Shown here one piece after another: positions 46,302-55,326 of a stretch of 64,000 nt of DNA. The position numbers and the translations under genes were made by a program. Every line of letters starts with the position of its first letter. Position 1 is the stretch's first letter. The stretch lies in the NCBI RefSeq assembly GCF_003337275.1, contig NZ_QPJQ01000004.1:106184-170183 (forward strand), written 5' to 3'. The notes beneath the pieces were generated by a model. That model had not been told where the DNA came from, did not search any database, and saw only the letters and a program-made list of their open reading frames with translations. The stretch is from Marinomonas foliarum. Its GTDB lineage: Bacteria; Pseudomonadota; Gammaproteobacteria; Pseudomonadales; Marinomonadaceae.

Positions 46302-47807
46302 CTATTCATTAAACGCGATCATAATAGGGTCACTTCCCATGTTTTTAGCGCCTAAGGCTTTACTGAATAAATAACCTTGCCCAATGTCGCAACCGTACTC
46401 TCGTAACAGTGCCAGCTGCTCAACATCAGTAATTCCTTCTGCAATAACTTTCAAGCCTAAACTATGGCTTAATCGAATAATCCCGTTCGTTAAAGCGGCA
46501 TTGCTTTCATCATTCATAATGTCACGAATAAATACCTGATCTATTTTGACTGAATCAAACGGGAGGTTTTTCAGGTAGCTTAAACTAGAATAGCCTGTAC
46601 CAAAGTCATCTATTGCTAATGCCATACCAAGACGACTAAGGTGTCGCAGAAGCTCTGCACAGCCTTCTGGGTCTTCAATAAGAATCGATTCTGTCACTTC
46701 AATTTCAAGCAGTGTGGGGTCCACTTTATATTTATCTAGCAAGGCCAATAATTTAGGCAAAAAATCGACTCGTTTTAATTGCGCAGCCGAACAATTAATA
46801 GCAATAGGAGGAACGGCAACGCCCTGCCTTTGCCACTCAACAATATGTCGAAACGCTTGTTCGAACACCCAGTCACCTAAAGGTAAAATAATGCCACTCT
46901 GCTCTGCAATAGGAATAAATTCAGCTGGGGAAACAACACCAAGCTCTTCATCTTCCCAACGCAACAAAGCCTCCATACCGACACAAGACTCAGTAACTAA
47001 ATCTACCTTAGGCTGAAAATGTAGCTCTAAATTTTCTTTCTGTAACCCTTGGCGCAATCGTGTCTCTATACGCACATTACGAGCAAATCGCCGCCCCATT
47101 TCGCCATCATAAAAGTGATAAGTAGCTCGGCCAGAATTTTTCGCTTGATACACTGCCATATCAGCATTTTTTATCAATGTAACAGCGTCTAAACCAAATT
47201 CTGGGTACAGAGCCACACCAATGGAGCAACCTATATCCAGCGTTAAACCTTCTACAAAGTAGCTTTGACTTATTTTATGAATAATATCCTTAGATAGTAG
47301 ATTAAGTTGGGGCATCTCTTGATCATCGCCTTGCACTAACAAGACTAAAAACGTATCTCCTCCCAAATACCCAACCACAGTATTTCCAGGAACAATAGAC
47401 GTCAAACGCTCTGACACCTGAACCAGTAACTTATCGCCTATTTCGTGACCAAACGCATCGTTAATGGTCTTAAAATGATCTAAGTCCAGAATCATCGCCG
47501 CCAATTTTTTATCTTTTTGCTGACAAAAAACGAGTAGCTCATTGAGCTTTTGCTGTATCTGATAACGACTTAGCAGACCCGTTAGTTCGTCTATTTCAAT
47601 ACGCTTGTTGGCGTAGGCTAGAGCTGAGGAATAAGCAGATAAGAGTTTTTTAGCGTACAAAGATGAGCCGAGTGCTAATAAGCCAAATACCCATATCGGG
47701 CTCACTTTCCAAGGCACAACACTTACGAGTATGCCTGACAAAAAAACAGTAATAAAAACAATGTAATGCAGATTTTTAATTTTCACTTTATCCCTTGAAT
47801 CAGCCAT
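46302..47807 (-). CDS. Membrane GGDEF/EAL bifunctional c-di-GMP protein
   Basis: A 501-residue protein with two N-terminal membrane segments (about 12-31 and 36-54), then a GGDEF domain (about 72-225) and an EAL domain (about 240-495). The cyclase motif is GGDTF (149-153), a departure from GG[DE]EF that usually abolishes cyclase activity. The EAL domain keeps its catalytic set: MEALLRW, NCSAAQL, EVTES, DDFGTGYSSL, VKIDQVF, EGITDVEQ and GQGYLFS. The protein is therefore likely a phosphodiesterase, with the GGDEF part as a GTP-sensing regulator. No separate sensor domain is visible. Confidence 0.93.
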   Translation of the reverse strand: MADSRDKVKIKNLHYIVFITVFLSGILVSVVPWKVSPIWVFGLLALGSSLYAKKLLSAYSSALAYANKRIEIDELTGLLSRYQIQQKLNELLVFCQQKDKKLAAMILDLDHFKTINDAFGHEIGDKLLVQVSERLTSIVPGNTVVGYLGGDTFLVLLVQGDDQEMPQLNLLSKDIIHKISQSYFVEGLTLDIGCSIGVALYPEFGLDAVTLIKNADMAVYQAKNSGRATYHFYDGEMGRRFARNVRIETRLRQGLQKENLELHFQPKVDLVTESCVGMEALLRWEDEELGVVSPAEFIPIAEQSGIILPLGDWVFEQAFRHIVEWQRQGVAVPPIAINCSAAQLKRVDFLPKLLALLDKYKVDPTLLEIEVTESILIEDPEGCAELLRHLSRLGMALAIDDFGTGYSSLSYLKNLPFDSVKIDQVFIRDIMNDESNAALTNGIIRLSHSLGLKVIAEGITDVEQLALLREYGCDIGQGYLFSKALGAKNMGSDPIMIAFNE

Positions 47808-47982
47808 TATTGACTCGCCAGTAGCCCGTAAACAAAATACCCTTTAATACCGCATCCGCTTTATAAGCGCTTACTTTACCTAAAAATAATATCACCAACA
47901 CGGAATAATTAGCGAAGCAAAGTATTTAGCTGCATTTTCTGGTATTATTTGTTTATTATTTTTCCTAATAGACAGGCCTTTT

Positions 47983-49365
47983 GTGACCCAATTTAATCAC
48001 ACCTTAAACACCCTTTTTCCAACTAAGCTAACATCCCTGCTTTCAGACATGGGTTTTACCGAATTCACACCCATTCAAGAGCAGAGTTTGCCTGCGATCA
48101 TTGATGGTAAAGATATCCTAGCGCAAGCTCAAACAGGCAGTGGTAAAACGTTAGCCTTCGCAATTGGCCTTTTACTAAAAATTAATCCTCGTTTTTTTGG
48201 TGTTCAAGCTCTTGTTATGTGCCCAACTCGCGAGTTGGCAGATCAAGTGTCAAAAGAAATTCGAAAAGTCGCTCGTTTTCAAGACAACATAAAAGTTCTA
48301 AGCCTATGTGGAGGCATGCCATTTGGCCCGCAAATCGGCTCATTGGAACATGGCGCTCATATCGTTGTAGGCACTCCAGGGCGTTTGATGGAGCACCTTC
48401 GCAAAGGCACACTAAAATTGAATGCCCTTAACACCCTAGTGTTAGACGAAGCAGATCGCATGTTAGACATGGGATTCGTAGACAGCATTCGTGAAGTCGT
48501 TGAACTAACCCCAAGCAACCGTCAAACACTTTTATTCTCGGCAACTTACGGCGATGGCATCGAAGCGATTAGTGCTGAATTTCAAAACAACCCTGTCAGC
48601 ATAAAGGTCGAAGTTCAAGAAGACCTTAAACCAAATATAGAACAGTTTTTTGTTCGTAGCGAAAATAAAGACAAATGCGAAACCTTATTAGCAGCGCTGC
48701 AACATTTTGAGCCCCGCCAAGCCATTGTCTTCTGTAACACCAAAGCGGAATGCCAAGTGGTTGCGGATTGGTTAGCCGACCACAAAGTAGCCGCTCAAGC
48801 CATTCATGGCGACCTTGAACAAAGACAGCGCGATCAAGTGCTGGTTCGTTTCAGCAACCAAAGTAGCTGTGTATTAGTGGCGACTGATGTGGCGGCTCGT
48901 GGTATTGATGTCAAAGAAATTGACCTCGTGGTTAATTATGACACTACTCGTGATACCGATGTTCACACTCACCGCATTGGTCGAACAGGCCGTGCAGGAG
49001 CCGCTGGCAATGCAGTCAACCTTGTCACTTCAAAAGACGATTACAAAGTGCGTGATATTGAAACCCGCTTCAACACCACAGCGAATTTCATTGAGCTTGG
49101 AGAGATCGATCTTCATTACCGCTTGATTCCACAAAAGACTACGATATCTTTTGATGCTGGTCGTAAAAATAAGCTTCGTCCAGGTGACATCCTTGGCGCT
49201 CTAACCGCAGGTCTTGGATTGGATAAATCACAAGTCGGTAAAATCGATATTTTTGATTTTCATGCTTACGTATCGGTCGACAATGAAGTCGCAAAAAACG
49301 TAGTAAAAGAATTCGAGAACAAAAAAATCAAAGGCAAAAACATTCGAGCACGCATCTTACGATGA
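47983..49365 (+). CDS. dbpA: ATP-dependent RNA helicase DbpA
   Basis: DEAD-box helicase that acts on hairpin 92 of 23S rRNA in 50S assembly. At 460 residues it fits DbpA. The motifs AQTGSGKTLAFA, PTRELADQV, LDEADRMLDMGF, SATYG, VATDVAARGID and HRIGRTGRAG are complete. The C-terminal RNA-binding domain (about 385-460) has GRKNKLRPGDILGALTAG and VGKIDIFDFHAYVSV, specific to DbpA. The start is GTG 47983 with CAGG upstream. Its stop overlaps the next gene (ATGA). Confidence 0.95.
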   Translation: MTQFNHTLNTLFPTKLTSLLSDMGFTEFTPIQEQSLPAIIDGKDILAQAQTGSGKTLAFAIGLLLKINPRFFGVQALVMCPTRELADQVSKEIRKVARFQDNIKVLSLCGGMPFGPQIGSLEHGAHIVVGTPGRLMEHLRKGTLKLNALNTLVLDEADRMLDMGFVDSIREVVELTPSNRQTLLFSATYGDGIEAISAEFQNNPVSIKVEVQEDLKPNIEQFFVRSENKDKCETLLAALQHFEPRQAIVFCNTKAECQVVADWLADHKVAAQAIHGDLEQRQRDQVLVRFSNQSSCVLVATDVAARGIDVKEIDLVVNYDTTRDTDVHTHRIGRTGRAGAAGNAVNLVTSKDDYKVRDIETRFNTTANFIELGEIDLHYRLIPQKTTISFDAGRKNKLRPGDILGALTAGLGLDKSQVGKIDIFDFHAYVSVDNEVAKNVVKEFENKKIKGKNIRARILR

Positions 49366-49724
49366 TTAAAAGGCTCACCTCACCGGCAGCACAAGCTGCC
49401 GGTTTTGTTTTGGGGGCACTGGTTATTTGCTTTGCCACCCTAACACCTGTCGATCAACTTCCCTCCGCCCCCGGTACAGACAAACTCCACCATATCCTTG
49501 GCTTTGGTGGCTGGGCGTTGCTATGTGCTTTTGGACCCAATAAGCGTTTTATTTTATTCTCTGTGTTTATCATATTATCTGGCGGTACCATTGAGCTGAT
49601 TCAGCCGTATGTGAATCGTTATGCTGAATGGATGGACTTCTATGCCAATGCACTCGGCGTTATTTTAGTAGTACTAAGTCGGTTAACAATGGGCTGGTTT
49701 CTAAAATCAACATCTAAGGTTTAA
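49362..49724 (+). CDS. VanZ-like family membrane protein
   Basis: A 120-residue protein with about four membrane segments. The VanZ pattern is visible: PGTDKLHHILGFGGWALL, IELIQPYVNRYAEWMDFYANALG. VanZ relates to glycopeptide resistance, but most family members have no assigned function. Translationally coupled to dbpA by a 4-nt overlap. Low functional certainty. Confidence 0.82.
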   Translation: MIKRLTSPAAQAAGFVLGALVICFATLTPVDQLPSAPGTDKLHHILGFGGWALLCAFGPNKRFILFSVFIILSGGTIELIQPYVNRYAEWMDFYANALGVILVVLSRLTMGWFLKSTSKV

Positions 49725-49811
49725 TGAAAGTACAAAAAAGACCTGCTAAAGTATAACCATTCGGTCAAACTTTATAATTTAAATCCTTTTGAAAACACTT
49801 AAGAGAGATAT

Positions 49812-51113
49812 ATGAGCCATTTGAAAGCGTGGCGCTCCGCCATCATTCACTGCATTGCTGACCCAAAAGACGTGGGTGTCGATGCTGCTTACGAATACTT
49901 TGAAGATGGCTTATTAGTCATTCAAGACGATAAAATCCATGCTTTAGGACATGCGGCAGATTTACTTGCTACACTCCCAGACAACACTGCCATTGAACAC
50001 CATCCAGATGCCATCATCACACCGGGCTTTATTGATACACACATTCATTACCCACAAACCGATATGATCGGCTCTTACGGTGAACAACTATTAACCTGGC
50101 TAAATACCTACACCTTCCCAGAAGAAGGCAAATTCAGCGACAAAGCTCATGCTCGCGATGTTGCAGACCGCTTTCTGAAGGAGCTTTTACGCAACGGCAC
50201 AACCACCGCTTTAGTGTTTGGAACGGTCCATAAAGTGTCTGTCGACGCTTTCTTCGAAGCCAGTGAAGTCCATAACTTACGAATGATTTGTGGTAAGGTC
50301 ATGATGGATCGCAACGCACCAGATTATCTAACAGATACGCCACAGAGCAGCTACCGTGAAAGCAAAGAGCTTATCGACACTTGGCACAACAAAGGCCGTT
50401 TGCATTACGCTATAACGCCGCGCTTTGCACCAACCAGTTCAGACGAACAGTTGCAATTAGCTGGCAAGTTATTAAGCGAATACAATGATGTTTACTTACA
50501 TACTCACTTATCTGAAAACAAAGACGAGTGCACTTGGGTTCAAGAACTGTTTCCAAACAGCACAAACTACTTAGACGTTTATGACCAACATAAACTGCTA
50601 AGCGAGCGCTCGGTATTTGCTCATGGTATCCACCTTTGCGACAGTGAATATAATAGATTGCACGAAACAGGCTCTGCAATTGCCTTTTGCCCAACGTCCA
50701 ACCTATTTATCGGTAGCGGTTTATTCAAACTCAATAAAGCGGAAGAACATAAGGTCAACGTTGGCCTTGGCACTGACGTAGGCGGCGGTACAAGTTTCTC
50801 TATGCTGCAAACCATGAACGAAGCCTACAAGGTTATTCAGTTGCAAAACGAGAACCTTAGCCCGATTAAATCTCTGTATTTATCTACTTTAGGCGGCGCT
50901 AGAGCACTTAGACTAGAAGATAAAATTGGCAACTTAGCGGTTGGTAGCGAAGCGGATTTCGTCATTCTAGACAAAAAAGGCACGCCGTTACTAAAATCGC
51001 GCTTAGCGCTATCCAAAGGCATCGAAGAAAGTTTATTCGTCTTCATGACCATTGGTGACGACCGAGCCATTCAAGCAACCTACTCCGCAGGAAAATGCGT
51101 TCACCAGCGCTAG
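49812..51113 (+). CDS. guaD: Guanine deaminase
   Basis: Converts guanine to xanthine in purine catabolism. The 433-residue protein has the amidohydrolase zinc sites: GFIDTHIHYPQTDMIGSYGEQLL (HxH), THLSENKDE (His), FAHGIHL and the Asp of LGTDVGGGTS. The length and the PQTDMIGSYG stretch are specific to guanine deaminases. AGAGAGAT precedes the ATG. It ends 30 nt before a terminator. The gene stands alone; no xanthine dehydrogenase is near. Confidence 0.95.
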   Translation: MSHLKAWRSAIIHCIADPKDVGVDAAYEYFEDGLLVIQDDKIHALGHAADLLATLPDNTAIEHHPDAIITPGFIDTHIHYPQTDMIGSYGEQLLTWLNTYTFPEEGKFSDKAHARDVADRFLKELLRNGTTTALVFGTVHKVSVDAFFEASEVHNLRMICGKVMMDRNAPDYLTDTPQSSYRESKELIDTWHNKGRLHYAITPRFAPTSSDEQLQLAGKLLSEYNDVYLHTHLSENKDECTWVQELFPNSTNYLDVYDQHKLLSERSVFAHGIHLCDSEYNRLHETGSAIAFCPTSNLFIGSGLFKLNKAEEHKVNVGLGTDVGGGTSFSMLQTMNEAYKVIQLQNENLSPIKSLYLSTLGGARALRLEDKIGNLAVGSEADFVILDKKGTPLLKSRLALSKGIEESLFVFMTIGDDRAIQATYSAGKCVHQR

Positions 51114-51142
51114 AGCAATCCAACACTCACCTAAGCGGAACA

Positions 51143-51186
51143 AAAAATGACCACTTTACATTCCTGTAAAAGTGGTCATTTTTTTA
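51143..51186. terminator. Terminator downstream of guaD
   Basis: The arms AATGACCACTTT and AAAGTGGTCATT, with a further ACA/TGT pair and a TTCC loop, are followed by T7 on the plus strand and preceded by A6. Confidence 0.9.
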
Positions 51187-51223
51187 TATAATCATTACAA
51201 ATGTTTTATTGAGCACAAATTTT

Positions 51224-51376
51224 ATGAATTCACTTGCCACTGTCGCGCTTGGCGCCTTTGCTATTATTTTCTTTTGCGCTGCGTTAATTTTTGGACTGAT
51301 TGCTCTAAAAAAATACAATTCAGAAAAGACACGTCTTGATGAATTAGCAAACAAAAGATCAAAAGAAAAAAGATAA
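51224..51376 (+). CDS. 50-residue single-span membrane protein, unknown function
   Basis: ATG 51224 opens a 50-codon frame to TAA 51374-51376. The product is MNSLATVALG followed by one strongly hydrophobic segment (about 5-28, containing AIIFFCAALIFGLIAL) and a basic, Lys-rich C-terminus (LKKYNSEKTRLDE... KEKR). Positive-inside logic would put the tail in the cytoplasm. The only ribosome-like sequence is GAGC at 9 nt. It sits alone between the guaD terminator and a convergent gene. I do not recognise the family; such small proteins are often missed. Confidence 0.5.
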   Translation: MNSLATVALGAFAIIFFCAALIFGLIALKKYNSEKTRLDELANKRSKEKR

Positions 51377-51420
51377 ACGCAGAATAAGCAACCTCGCTAG
51401 CACCTAAAGACTACCGAAGC

Positions 51421-51924
51421 TTATGGATAAAGGCGGACAATACCACTTTTTCCCTCTATGTCACCGAGAATCCAAACCTTCTCGAACGCATGAGGCACAG
51501 GAATAGTAATCATATGCTCCAGCGCCTTGATGTCGGTTTGGCTCCATGCAGGGTGGGTATTACGGATCACCAACCAGACTCGTTCCGAATCGTATTGCTT
51601 ACCCGATTTATTCTCTAAAATCTTATTGAGCGACCTCAGTAGCCGCCCATCCGCTGGCTCTTGTTTTAATGCACGCAACACATCGCGGGTTATTGGCGTA
51701 AGATCTCGCCCAAGGAATTCCATTGCCTCTTCTTCAGAGCCATATAAGTGCGCAATTTCTAAATCCAATCGCTCGCCTTCCAACATGCAAGATACATCAG
51801 GTCGAATCGGATCATTGTGCCATATATGGCGAATATGCTTCCCTGTGTTACGCTCATAACAGCGCATAAACAGCTTAGCTGCTTGATGTTCAAGCTCTAT
51901 TTTTTCTTTTTCGCTGTTATGCAT
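51421..51924 (-). CDS. Conserved hypothetical protein, possibly nuclease-like
   Basis: I cannot name this 167-residue cytoplasmic protein. Start ATG 51924 (MHNSEKEKIELEHQA) has GGGGAAC upstream. A segment IRPDVSCMLEGERLDLEIAHLYG resembles a PD-(D/E)xK-type core (PD, then DLE), followed by VWLVIRNTHP as a possible third strand, but the lysine is absent, so this is weak. It is a single-gene unit convergent to the small membrane protein. Nothing nearby suggests a role. Confidence 0.62.
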   Translation of the reverse strand: MHNSEKEKIELEHQAAKLFMRCYERNTGKHIRHIWHNDPIRPDVSCMLEGERLDLEIAHLYGSEEEAMEFLGRDLTPITRDVLRALKQEPADGRLLRSLNKILENKSGKQYDSERVWLVIRNTHPAWSQTDIKALEHMITIPVPHAFEKVWILGDIEGKSGIVRLYP

Positions 51925-52057
51925 AACCCGTTCCCCATACAACAAAACATAACTCCTTTCTTATCTTATGGGGAAAACAACAACAGCACAAAGACTAAAG
52001 CACCCTAGACTAAATCCTTATTTTATACACATATTGACAAACTGGATGTTATAAAGC

Positions 52058-52074
52058 CTGAGTATAATACTCAG
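52058..52074. promoter_or_regulatory. Palindromic operator covering a TATAAT upstream of the MFS gene
   Basis: CTGAGTATAATACTCAG is a perfect 17-nt palindrome centred at 52066 and includes TATAAT (52063-52068). It is 61 nt before the MFS start. A consensus TTGACA (52034-52039) is 23 nt away, too far for normal sigma70 spacing. It is probably a repressor operator. Confidence 0.45.
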
Positions 52075-52134
52075 CTATTATTAGGGGACGACATCGCTCT
52101 CCCCTTCAAACAACCTTTTTTCTTTGGATAACAT

Positions 52135-53379
52135 ATGGAAAATGCTCACAACGATACTTCTTCTTCCGGTATGGGATCGAAGGAGTTCACACTTTTAGTT
52201 GCTCTATTAATGTCGATAACAGCAATATCAATTGATGCTTTGCTGCCAGCGCTTGGGATAATAGGTAAGGAACTCGGTGCCGTTACCGCGAATCAGCCAC
52301 AACTACTGATCAGCATGTTATTTTTAGGTTTAGCAATGGGGCAGTTAATCTGTGGGCCTTTGTCCGATTCTCTAGGTCGTCGTCCTATTTTATTTTGTGG
52401 CTTTACGATCTACTTAGTCGGCACTGTGGTTTGCTATAAGGCGGACAGCCTAGAAATGCTCATGTTAGGTCGCTTTATCCAAGGCTTGGGCGTTGCTGGA
52501 CCTTATATCTCAGCCATCTCGTTAGTACGTGATTTGTATCACGGCGCTCAAATGGCTCGCATCATGTCGTTGGTGATGATGATTTTTGTTTTGGTTCCCG
52601 CCATTGCACCAACACTTGGTCAAGCCATCATGTTTGTTTCAGACTGGCGTGGTATTTTTGAACTCTATTTGGCTTATGCTGCTGTTTTAATGGTTTGGAT
52701 TGGCTTTCGTTTAAAAGAAACCCTGCCAAAGCCCAATCGAATTCCGTTTTCCAAGAAAGGCTTCGTAGAAGGGTTTAAAGAAGTTGTCACAAACCGCATA
52801 ACCGCGAGCTATACAATTTGCATGGGATTATTTTTCGGTAGTTTCATTGGCTACTTGAATTCTTCACAACAAATTTTTCAGGTGCAATTTAAGACGGGGA
52901 ATTTATTCGCACTTTACTTTGGTTTGTTGGCTTTGGTACTTGGCTTTTCTTCACTAATTAATTCACGCATCGTGGAAAAACACGGAGCCAAATACATTGC
53001 CTTTCGTGCTATTTGCGTCGTTGTTATCGCCTCGATTGCATTCTTTGCCCTACATGCTTTTGTAACGATCAGCTTATGGATGTTCTTGGTATATGCGTCG
53101 GTTTTGTTCTTCTGCTTTGGCTTGTTGTTCGGTAACGTCAACTCCCTTGCAATGGAACCAATGGGTCACGTAGCAGGCATTGCCTCTGCGGTTATTGGCT
53201 CGGTATCGGCAATCATGTCGATGGGAATTGGCACCATCATAGGTCAAATGTACAACAATACTCTAATGCCCATTTCAGGCGGCTTTGTGATCATGGGATC
53301 ACTAGCAATATGCATCATGTATTGGGCTGAAAAAGGCCGTGTTGAAGAAGTAACGGAAGAAGAAAGCGTTGTTGCTTAA
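52135..53379 (+). CDS. MFS exporter, Bcr/CflA drug resistance family
   Basis: A 414-residue transporter with 12 predicted membrane segments. The subfamily is recognised from AISIDALLPALGIIGKELG near the N-terminus, the motif GPLSDSLGRRPILFCG between helices 2 and 3 and GRFIQGLGVAGPYISAISLVRDL. These are the drug:H+ antiporter motifs of Bcr/CflA. The substrate is not readable. It converges with a TetR gene; the operator upstream could be bound by that or another repressor. Confidence 0.9.
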   Translation: MENAHNDTSSSGMGSKEFTLLVALLMSITAISIDALLPALGIIGKELGAVTANQPQLLISMLFLGLAMGQLICGPLSDSLGRRPILFCGFTIYLVGTVVCYKADSLEMLMLGRFIQGLGVAGPYISAISLVRDLYHGAQMARIMSLVMMIFVLVPAIAPTLGQAIMFVSDWRGIFELYLAYAAVLMVWIGFRLKETLPKPNRIPFSKKGFVEGFKEVVTNRITASYTICMGLFFGSFIGYLNSSQQIFQVQFKTGNLFALYFGLLALVLGFSSLINSRIVEKHGAKYIAFRAICVVVIASIAFFALHAFVTISLWMFLVYASVLFFCFGLLFGNVNSLAMEPMGHVAGIASAVIGSVSAIMSMGIGTIIGQMYNNTLMPISGGFVIMGSLAICIMYWAEKGRVEEVTEEESVVA

Positions 53380-53409
53380 CAACAAAACTCGACCTAGTTG
53401 AGTTCGAAT

Positions 53410-53445
53410 AAAAAGCCAAATAGTTTTTCTATTTGGCTTTTTTTG
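53410..53445. terminator. Terminator between MFS and TetR genes
   Basis: AAAAGCCAAATAG and CTATTTGGCTTTT pair with a TTTTT loop; T7 follows on the plus strand and A5 precedes. The right arm is also the last codons and stop of the TetR gene. Confidence 0.85.
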
Positions 53446-54013
53446 TACTGCTTGAATCAACTAACAGAGCATCAAGCTGACTTTCTAGATCTGTCTTAGT
53501 CATCACTGCTTGTTTCATCAGTGCCGGCGTTAAAAGAGCCTCTTTACTAACCGCTTTCAACGTAAAAAAATTCATTGGCGATACTGAAAACTCAGCAATC
53601 CACGCTGACAAAATAGATTCTAAAACAGCTTCAAAGTCAGCAAACAAAACAAATGTCGATGGAAGCATCTTATGTTGTTCACCAAGCAAAATACGGTACA
53701 CAGCAAGGCGTTCCGCTTTATTAACCCAGGCTTCCCAAAGCAAGATCCAGCCAGCAATTAGCGATAGCCCTTTTTTCGATTGCAGATGCATCAACGTTTT
53801 TTGCATCTCATCTTGCGCTTGCTCTGTTAATGAGATTAACACCATTTCCCACAGCACCAGCTTAGTTGGAAAATTACTGTAAACAGTCGGCTTAGACACA
53901 CCAGCTGTTACTACCACCTGATCAATACTGGTACTTTGATAACCTTGCTTCGTAAATAAACCACCCGCTGCCTCTACTATGTGGGCTTTCTTACTGGGTC
54001 TTCCTCTTGCCAT
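53429..54013 (-). CDS. TetR/AcrR family transcriptional regulator
   Basis: A 194-residue repressor. The N-terminal helix-turn-helix is AAGGLFTKQGYQSTSIDQVVVTAGVSKPTVYSNFPTK (about 15-50), the C-terminal part an all-helical ligand domain. GAGGCAG lies before the ATG. It converges with the MFS exporter, a common but not obligatory pair. The C-terminal coding end doubles as terminator arm. Its target is unknown. Confidence 0.9.
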   Translation of the reverse strand: MARGRPSKKAHIVEAAGGLFTKQGYQSTSIDQVVVTAGVSKPTVYSNFPTKLVLWEMVLISLTEQAQDEMQKTLMHLQSKKGLSLIAGWILLWEAWVNKAERLAVYRILLGEQHKMLPSTFVLFADFEAVLESILSAWIAEFSVSPMNFFTLKAVSKEALLTPALMKQAVMTKTDLESQLDALLVDSSSTKKAK

Positions 54014-54136
54014 TACTGCCTCTTAACAAGTGTTATTTTATCTAATGGAATTCTAACCCATTGATGTAACGTTGCTTTCTATATTTGAAAAAGCGACATT
54101 GGTAGATAATAGCAAATTAAGATTATGAAAGGGACG

Positions 54137-55093
54137 CTACCTTTTTTTCTTCTGCTGATACATAGCAGCATCGGCACATTGAATCATCTCTTCAATCGAT
54201 TTGTCAGTGTCATGCGGGAAATGGGTAACACCTGCACTGTATTGAATCCTATAAGGCTTTTTCAAACTGTCATTCACTTCATCTACACACACCGCAAAGC
54301 GCTCTAAAAACACAGCAATCTCTTCGGCCGTACGGTCACTCAACATAGCAACAAATTCATCCCCACCTAAGCGCCCAATCACATCATATTCACTAAATGA
54401 CTCAAGCATTATCTGAGCAAACTTAGCCAAAACAAAATCACCTTCATGATGACCATAATCATCATTTATCGCTTTAAATTTATTAAGATCAAAGACGACA
54501 AAAAACATTGTTTTTTTATCGCGCTGACACGCTTTAAGCATCTGGTTGACCATAGTCATAAAGCCACGTCGATTAGATATCAGTGTCAGTTCGTCCAAGG
54601 TCGCAAGCTGAATCGATTGAATTTCCTGCTCAATGATCGTGCCTAAGTCTTTCAGTAATAACTGATCTTCTTCATCAAATACCCTTGGCTTGCTATCTAT
54701 GATACACAAAGTACCGATATTAATTCCTTGACGAAGTTTCAAAGGGTAGCCTGCATAAAAACGAATATTCGGCGCATCGGTAACAAGCGGGTTATCAAAA
54801 AATCGTTCGTCAATTGACGCATCGGTAATGATAAACAAACCATCCTGATGAATAGCATGGCCACAAAACGAAACATCTCGCTGTGTTTCACTCGCCTCAA
54901 GCCCTTGTCGTGATTTAAACCATTGACGGCTTTCATCTATCAGACTAATCAACGAGATAGATACACTAAACATTCGCTTAGCCATCCGAGTGATGCGATC
55001 AAATCGTTCTTCGTGAGAGGTATCAAGAATTCGCAACGCTCTTAATGCATGCAATCGTTCAGCTTCATTTTTTGGGATGTCAGGTTTAATCAT
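54137..55093 (-). CDS. GAF-GGDEF diguanylate cyclase
   Basis: A soluble 318-residue signalling protein: a GAF domain (about 25-155, with SFCGHAIHQDG and YAGYPLKLRQGINIGTLCIID) followed by a GGDEF domain (about 165-315). The catalytic motif is a canonical GGDEF in VIGRLGGDEFVAM and the metal-site FDLNKFKAINDDYGHHEGD is intact, so c-di-GMP synthesis is expected. The product-inhibition I-site (RxxD 5 residues before GGDEF) is absent (SEYD instead). It is divergent from trpBA. Confidence 0.93.
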   Translation of the reverse strand: MIKPDIPKNEAERLHALRALRILDTSHEERFDRITRMAKRMFSVSISLISLIDESRQWFKSRQGLEASETQRDVSFCGHAIHQDGLFIITDASIDERFFDNPLVTDAPNIRFYAGYPLKLRQGINIGTLCIIDSKPRVFDEEDQLLLKDLGTIIEQEIQSIQLATLDELTLISNRRGFMTMVNQMLKACQRDKKTMFFVVFDLNKFKAINDDYGHHEGDFVLAKFAQIMLESFSEYDVIGRLGGDEFVAMLSDRTAEEIAVFLERFAVCVDEVNDSLKKPYRIQYSAGVTHFPHDTDKSIEEMIQCADAAMYQQKKKR

Positions 55094-55241
55094 AAAAGTC
55101 CTACTACAAAGAAATTAGCTTACTCAAATTGTAGCAGTAAATTGAACATTAACCCGTTACTTACCAATCACTCAGAACAATCAATAAAGCGCAGAAATTC
55201 CATCAAAAATGTAAAAGCACAACTTAGCCAAAAAAATACAC

Positions 55242-55270
55242 TTGACGACTAATCAATGCTGCATTAAATT
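55242..55270 (+). promoter_or_regulatory. Predicted sigma70 promoter of trpBA
   Basis: TTGACG (55242-55247) and TAAATT (55265-55270, 4 of 6) are spaced 17 nt. Transcription would start near 55277, in the centre of the palindrome at 55263-55295. Confidence 0.6.
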
Positions 55271-55295
55271 AACTAAACGGTATAGTTAATTTAAT
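55263..55295. promoter_or_regulatory. Perfect 13-bp inverted repeat, probable operator of trpBA
   Basis: ATTAAATTAACTA (55263-55275) and TAGTTAATTTAAT (55283-55295) are exact inverted copies around AACGGTA. It overlaps the predicted -10 and start site, the classic position for a repressor. It shares the AACTA/TAGTT elements of Trp repressor sites but with the half-sites in the opposite order and spaced apart, so the cognate regulator is uncertain. No leader peptide rich in Trp is seen. Confidence 0.6.
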
Positions 55296-55326
55296 AGAGA
55301 AAAAATAGCAATTTTAGGAGCAAGTC

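Noticed and set aside
53429..54013. TetR protein as certain repressor of the MFS gene
   Set aside because: The genes converge, and the MFS operator (CTGAGTATAATACTCAG) does not recur upstream of the TetR gene.
55263..55295. Standard TrpR box
   Set aside because: The AACTA and TAGTT elements occur in the reverse order and are spaced by 7 nt, unlike a TrpR site.
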